Source: Isotricha intestinalis
Lineage: Eukaryota > Ciliophora > Litostomatea > Vestibuliferida > Isotrichidae
Length of the DNA stretch: 32,214 nt
Reading direction: 5' to 3'
Assembly: GCA_023807065.1 (NCBI GenBank)
Contig: JAJJLU010003770.1
Coordinates: 1 to 32,214, forward strand
Shown: one piece after another, positions 28,764 through 32,214 of the stretch
Layout: each line of letters begins with the position of its first letter
How positions within the stretch are numbered: the stretch's first letter is position 1
Translations under genes and position numbers: made by a program
The notes under the pieces: model-generated
What the model was told of the DNA's origin: nothing
The model's database searches: none
What the model saw: the letters and a program-made list of their open reading frames with translations, nothing else

Positions 28764-30545
28764 ATGGAATTAGAAGAAGAAGTAGAAACGATATCAAATA
28801 ATGATGTTCAACCAAAGAAAAATAAATATGAAATTGCAGAAATTGAATTTATTCAACAAGAAATTCAATTAGTTACAAAGAAAATAGAGCATGAAAAAAT
28901 AGCTTTAAGAATTTTACAAGAACGTTATGAAAAAAAGAAAGGAGAATTAGATAAATTAAAAGGAAAGCCAGTGACTTTATCAAAAGATGAAAAAATAAGA
29001 GAAATAAAAGAGAAAATGGAAAAAATGAAAAACAGAAAAATTTCTGATCAACTTTTTTCAAAAAATCAAAAAACTCTTCAACCAGATGAAGAGAATAAAA
29101 AATTAATAAAAGATTTTTCAAAACATGAAATTGATTTAAGTAATATTACTAAAGATATAAATAAACATATGTTAATTAATTTAGAATTGACAAAAACAAT
29201 AGAAAATATGAGAAAAGAAAAAAATAGAATTTCAAATCAAGTTATGTTATTAAAAACGGAAAATAAAAAATTAGAAGATGAAATTAATATTTTAGAAAAT
29301 AAAAATAAAGAATCACTTTCAAAAATAAAACATGATGAATTAAAGAAAACAAGAGAAGAAGAAAGTTTAATGCAAAAAAGTTTTGAAGAAAAAAGAGATG
29401 ATTTAGAAAATGAATATCATGAAATAATTGAAACAAGTATAAAACAAGAAAGAGAAAGAAAAAAAGATCTTTCAAATAAAAGATTAATATTATCAAAAAT
29501 AGCAGAAAATGTTCAAAAAAATAAGAAAAATGATATAAATGAAAATTATAAAATGTTAAATGAAGATATAACAGATAGAACTCCAATTTTAGATTTATTA
29601 GTTGATAAATGGAAATTCATAACTAAATTTAAAAAACAAATGATTGAAAAATATATAAAAAATTCAATAAATATAAGAGACGCTTTTAATAAAATGATTA
29701 AATTCTTAGGAATTGATTCTTTTAATGAATTACCAACAATTTATGAAAAAATGGAAGAACAAAATAGTTCAATTGAAATTTATTTATCGAAAATTACAAA
29801 TGAAGTTGATAGTTTGAAAGAAAGAGAAAAAATATTAAGTAATCAAATTAAAGATTTAACTTTAAATAATCAAATAATAAATGAAGAAAAAGAAAATTTC
29901 ACAGAAAAAAAAGTATCTCATATAAATAAATTAAAAAGTAATAACGATGAATTAATTGAAGCTATTTTAAAAAGAAGAAATTTTTTTCTTAAATTACAAC
30001 CTCAAACTTTTAAATTTATAAATAAATTACAAAATACTTATTTAAGTGATTTTGTAAATGATAAAATCATAATAAATGAAAATACAAAAATAAATGAATC
30101 AAATGTTATAGAATTTTTAGCTTGTATTCAAGATTATTGTCAATTAATAAAAGACTTTGATAAATCAACTCAATTAAGTAAAAGTTCAATTCAAGATTCT
30201 TATGAAATAAATAAAGATTTAGATAAATTAAAAAGAGATATAAATTATAAATTACAAAAATTTAATTTTGAAAATTGTGTTCAAGATAATGTTTATGATA
30301 CAATTAAAAAAGATATTAAAAGTAATCAAAGTTTTGATGAAACAATTAAAAAATTAGCAAATGAAATAGCAAATCAAGTTAATAATAGAGAAAATAGAAT
30401 TAATGCTTATGCTTATAAAAATAGTTTAATACATAGCAATAGTATTTTAGGAGAAAATGGAAGTAACATCATTAACAATAATAATAAATCTATGAAAGGA
30501 AGTACATCAATGAAAAAAATGTTTAAAAATAATATGAAAATTTAA
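28764..30545 (+). CDS. Coiled-coil protein resembling outer-dynein-arm docking family (CCDC63/CCDC114/CCDC151 type)
   Basis: The 593 residues are almost all coiled coil: about 22-66, 77-92, 108-262, and 330-400, with weaker segments to about 520. The segment IRDAFNKMIKFLGI (304-317), followed by E-L-x-x-I-Y-E-K-M-E-E-Q-N-S-S-I and NEVDSL (346-351), matches the conserved block of docking-complex proteins. In that block, [IF]-x-x-A-F-x-x-I-x-x-x-T-G-I is followed by an E-E-Q-N-containing helix. Those proteins anchor outer dynein arms to ciliary doublet microtubules. The C-terminus is a Ser/Asn-rich tail (560-593). A different axonemal coiled-coil family is possible. The 3' two-thirds of the gene is repeated head to head in palindrome 2. 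Confidence 0.6.
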   Translation: MELEEEVETISNNDVQPKKNKYEIAEIEFIQQEIQLVTKKIEHEKIALRILQERYEKKKGELDKLKGKPVTLSKDEKIREIKEKMEKMKNRKISDQLFSKNQKTLQPDEENKKLIKDFSKHEIDLSNITKDINKHMLINLELTKTIENMRKEKNRISNQVMLLKTENKKLEDEINILENKNKESLSKIKHDELKKTREEESLMQKSFEEKRDDLENEYHEIIETSIKQERERKKDLSNKRLILSKIAENVQKNKKNDINENYKMLNEDITDRTPILDLLVDKWKFITKFKKQMIEKYIKNSINIRDAFNKMIKFLGIDSFNELPTIYEKMEEQNSSIEIYLSKITNEVDSLKEREKILSNQIKDLTLNNQIINEEKENFTEKKVSHINKLKSNNDELIEAILKRRNFFLKLQPQTFKFINKLQNTYLSDFVNDKIIINENTKINESNVIEFLACIQDYCQLIKDFDKSTQLSKSSIQDSYEINKDLDKLKRDINYKLQKFNFENCVQDNVYDTIKKDIKSNQSFDETIKKLANEIANQVNNRENRINAYAYKNSLIHSNSILGENGSNIINNNNKSMKGSTSMKKMFKNNMKI

Positions 30546-30597
30546 ATATACTTTTTTAGGATAATTTATAATTTCAACAATTTTTTTTGATTAAATA

Positions 30598-30749
30598 CTA
30601 TTAATTGTTTCCTGGATAATGTTTTTCTATTCCACTTTCTCTATTGATAACAGGTCCATCATAGATTCTTTCTAGAAAGAATCTATGATGGACCTGTTAT
30701 CAATAGAGAAAGTGGAATAGAAAAACATTATCCAGGAAACAATTAATAG
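30598..30749. repeat. Two head-to-head SDR 3' fragments at the palindrome 2 axis
   Basis: 30674-30749 (plus) and 30598-30673 (minus) are each identical to 12220-12295. Each encodes the last 23 SDR residues (ERIYDGPVINRESGIEKHY...) with stop codons at 30744-30746 and 30601-30603. In each arm the SDR fragment is tail to tail with the docking-complex-like gene, with only 55 bases between their stop codons. The fragments cannot be expressed as an enzyme. They mark a junction in which the SDR gene lies next to a gene that is 18 kb away in the main copy. Confidence 0.95.
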
Positions 30750-30801
30750 TATTTAATCAAAAAAAATTGTTGAAATTATAAATTATCCTAAAAAAGTATA
30801 T

Positions 30802-32214
30802 TTAAATTTTCATATTATTTTTAAACATTTTTTTCATTGATGTACTTCCTTTCATAGATTTATTATTATTGTTAATGATGTTACTTCCATTTTCTCCTAA
30901 AATACTATTGCTATGTATTAAACTATTTTTATAAGCATAAGCATTAATTCTATTTTCTCTATTATTAACTTGATTTGCTATTTCATTTGCTAATTTTTTA
31001 ATTGTTTCATCAAAACTTTGATTACTTTTAATATCTTTTTTAATTGTATCATAAACATTATCTTGAACACAATTTTCAAAATTAAATTTTTGTAATTTAT
31101 AATTTATATCTCTTTTTAATTTATCTAAATCTTTATTTATTTCATAAGAATCTTGAATTGAACTTTTACTTAATTGAGTTGATTTATCAAAGTCTTTTAT
31201 TAATTGACAATAATCTTGAATACAAGCTAAAAATTCTATAACATTTGATTCATTTATTTTTGTATTTTCATTTATTATGATTTTATCATTTACAAAATCA
31301 CTTAAATAAGTATTTTGTAATTTATTTATAAATTTAAAAGTTTGAGGTTGTAATTTAAGAAAAAAATTTCTTCTTTTTAAAATAGCTTCAATTAATTCAT
31401 CGTTATTACTTTTTAATTTATTTATATGAGATACTTTTTTTTCTGTGAAATTTTCTTTTTCTTCATTTATTATTTGATTATTTAAAGTTAAATCTTTAAT
31501 TTGATTACTTAATATTTTTTCTCTTTCTTTCAAACTATCAACTTCATTTGTAATTTTCGATAAATAAATTTCAATTGAACTATTTTGTTCTTCCATTTTT
31601 TCATAAATTGTTGGTAATTCATTAAAAGAATCAATTCCTAAGAATTTAATCATTTTATTAAAAGCGTCTCTTATATTTATTGAATTTTTTATATATTTTT
31701 CAATCATTTGTTTTTTAAATTTAGTTATGAATTTCCATTTATCAACTAATAAATCTAAAATTGGAGTTCTATCTGTTATATCTTCATTTAACATTTTATA
31801 ATTTTCATTTATATCATTTTTCTTATTTTTTTGAACATTTTCTGCTATTTTTGATAATATTAATCTTTTATTTGAAAGATCTTTTTTTCTTTCTCTTTCT
31901 TGTTTTATACTTGTTTCAATTATTTCATGATATTCATTTTCTAAATCATCTCTTTTTTCTTCAAAACTTTTTTGCATTAAACTTTCTTCTTCTCTTGTTT
32001 TCTTTAATTCTTCATGTTTTATTTTTGAAAGTGATTCTTTATTTTTATTTTCTAAAATATTAATTTCATCTTCTAATTTTTTATTTTCCGTTTTTAATAA
32101 CATAACTTGATTTGAAATTCTATTTTTTTCTTTTCTCATATTTTCTATTGTTTTTGTCAATTCTAAATTAATTAACATATGTTTATTTATATCTTTAGTA
32201 ATATTACTTAAATC
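30802..32214 (-). CDS. Docking-complex-like coiled-coil protein, mirror copy (5' end beyond window)
   Basis: This is the reverse-complement copy of 29133-30545. It encodes residues 124-593 of the protein described at 28764-30545 and is open to the window edge, so the gene is probably full length outside the window. Asp191 of the other copy is Glu here. The first ATG inside the window (32176-32178) corresponds to an internal methionine, Met136, and is not the natural start. Confidence 0.85.
   Translation of the reverse strand, partial: DLSNITKDINKHMLINLELTKTIENMRKEKNRISNQVMLLKTENKKLEDEINILENKNKESLSKIKHEELKKTREEESLMQKSFEEKRDDLENEYHEIIETSIKQERERKKDLSNKRLILSKIAENVQKNKKNDINENYKMLNEDITDRTPILDLLVDKWKFITKFKKQMIEKYIKNSINIRDAFNKMIKFLGIDSFNELPTIYEKMEEQNSSIEIYLSKITNEVDSLKEREKILSNQIKDLTLNNQIINEEKENFTEKKVSHINKLKSNNDELIEAILKRRNFFLKLQPQTFKFINKLQNTYLSDFVNDKIIINENTKINESNVIEFLACIQDYCQLIKDFDKSTQLSKSSIQDSYEINKDLDKLKRDINYKLQKFNFENCVQDNVYDTIKKDIKSNQSFDETIKKLANEIANQVNNRENRINAYAYKNSLIHSNSILGENGSNIINNNNKSMKGSTSMKKMFKNNMKI

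Larger units (their letters stand above)
29133..32214. repeat. Spacerless inverted repeat (palindrome 2), cut by window end
   Basis: Positions 29133-30673 are the reverse complement of 30674-32214. The axis lies between 30673 and 30674 (tctttct|agaaaga), with no spacer, and mirrored positions add to 61347. The right arm runs off the window, so the repeat may extend further. The one difference I noticed is 29336 (T) against 32011, giving Asp191 in the left copy and Glu in the right. The inner 76 bases of each arm come from the SDR gene. The outer part is the docking-complex-like gene with its 52-base 3' flank. Confidence 0.97.

Noticed and set aside
1..32214. Reassigned stop codons (for example TGA for tryptophan)
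   Set aside because: Conserved tryptophans in calpain (NPWG, TFWIDF) and DBR1 (SHDWP, NWACGH) are TGG, and long genes have no in-frame TGA, TAA or TAG. The in-frame stops seen at 14576 and 22561 lie in degraded sequence.

Overview
The window is very AT-rich (roughly 80% by eye), with compact genes that read through in the standard genetic code: tryptophans in conserved motifs are TGG and most genes end in TAA. It is a eukaryote. It carries a lariat-debranching enzyme, a calpain, a probable nucleoporin and a coiled-coil protein resembling the outer-dynein-arm docking family, so the organism very probably has cilia or flagella. A protist with small, nearly intronless genes fits best. A ciliate that uses the standard code is one possibility, but this cannot be proven from the window.

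The dominant feature is architectural. Positions 1-11320 form a giant spacerless inverted repeat centred between 5659 and 5660. Each arm carries, from the centre outward, a 5'-truncated membrane-protein gene, a 705-residue gene (probable Nup88/Nup82), a 280-residue low-complexity gene, and the start of a short-chain dehydrogenase (SDR) gene. Only the right-arm SDR is complete (11135-12292). A second spacerless inverted repeat is centred between 30673 and 30674 and contains two head-on copies of the docking-complex-like gene. The innermost 76 bases of each of its arms are an exact copy of the 3' end of the SDR gene. Both centres therefore lie inside coding sequence and keep only the 3' part of the cut gene, and the SDR gene links the two structures.

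Between the palindromes lie single-copy genes. After the SDR gene comes a 3.1-kb gene-poor stretch with decayed coding remnants. Then follow a divergent pair (a Nudix hydrolase with a degraded catalytic box, and a small secreted Cys-containing protein), a PPPDE/LRAT-like putative cysteine peptidase divergent from a calpain with an HMG-box-like tail, a broken coiled-coil gene, DBR1, a two-domain C5orf34/polo-box-like protein, a thioredoxin-fold secretory-pathway protein, and the docking-complex-like gene.

The arms of palindrome 1 differ at about ten sites, including coding substitutions and a non-homopolymer cluster, so they are not exact copies of one molecule. Whether the palindromes are biological (end-to-end fusion at breaks, breakage-fusion-bridge, hairpin ends) or come from amplification or assembly chimerism is the main open question.
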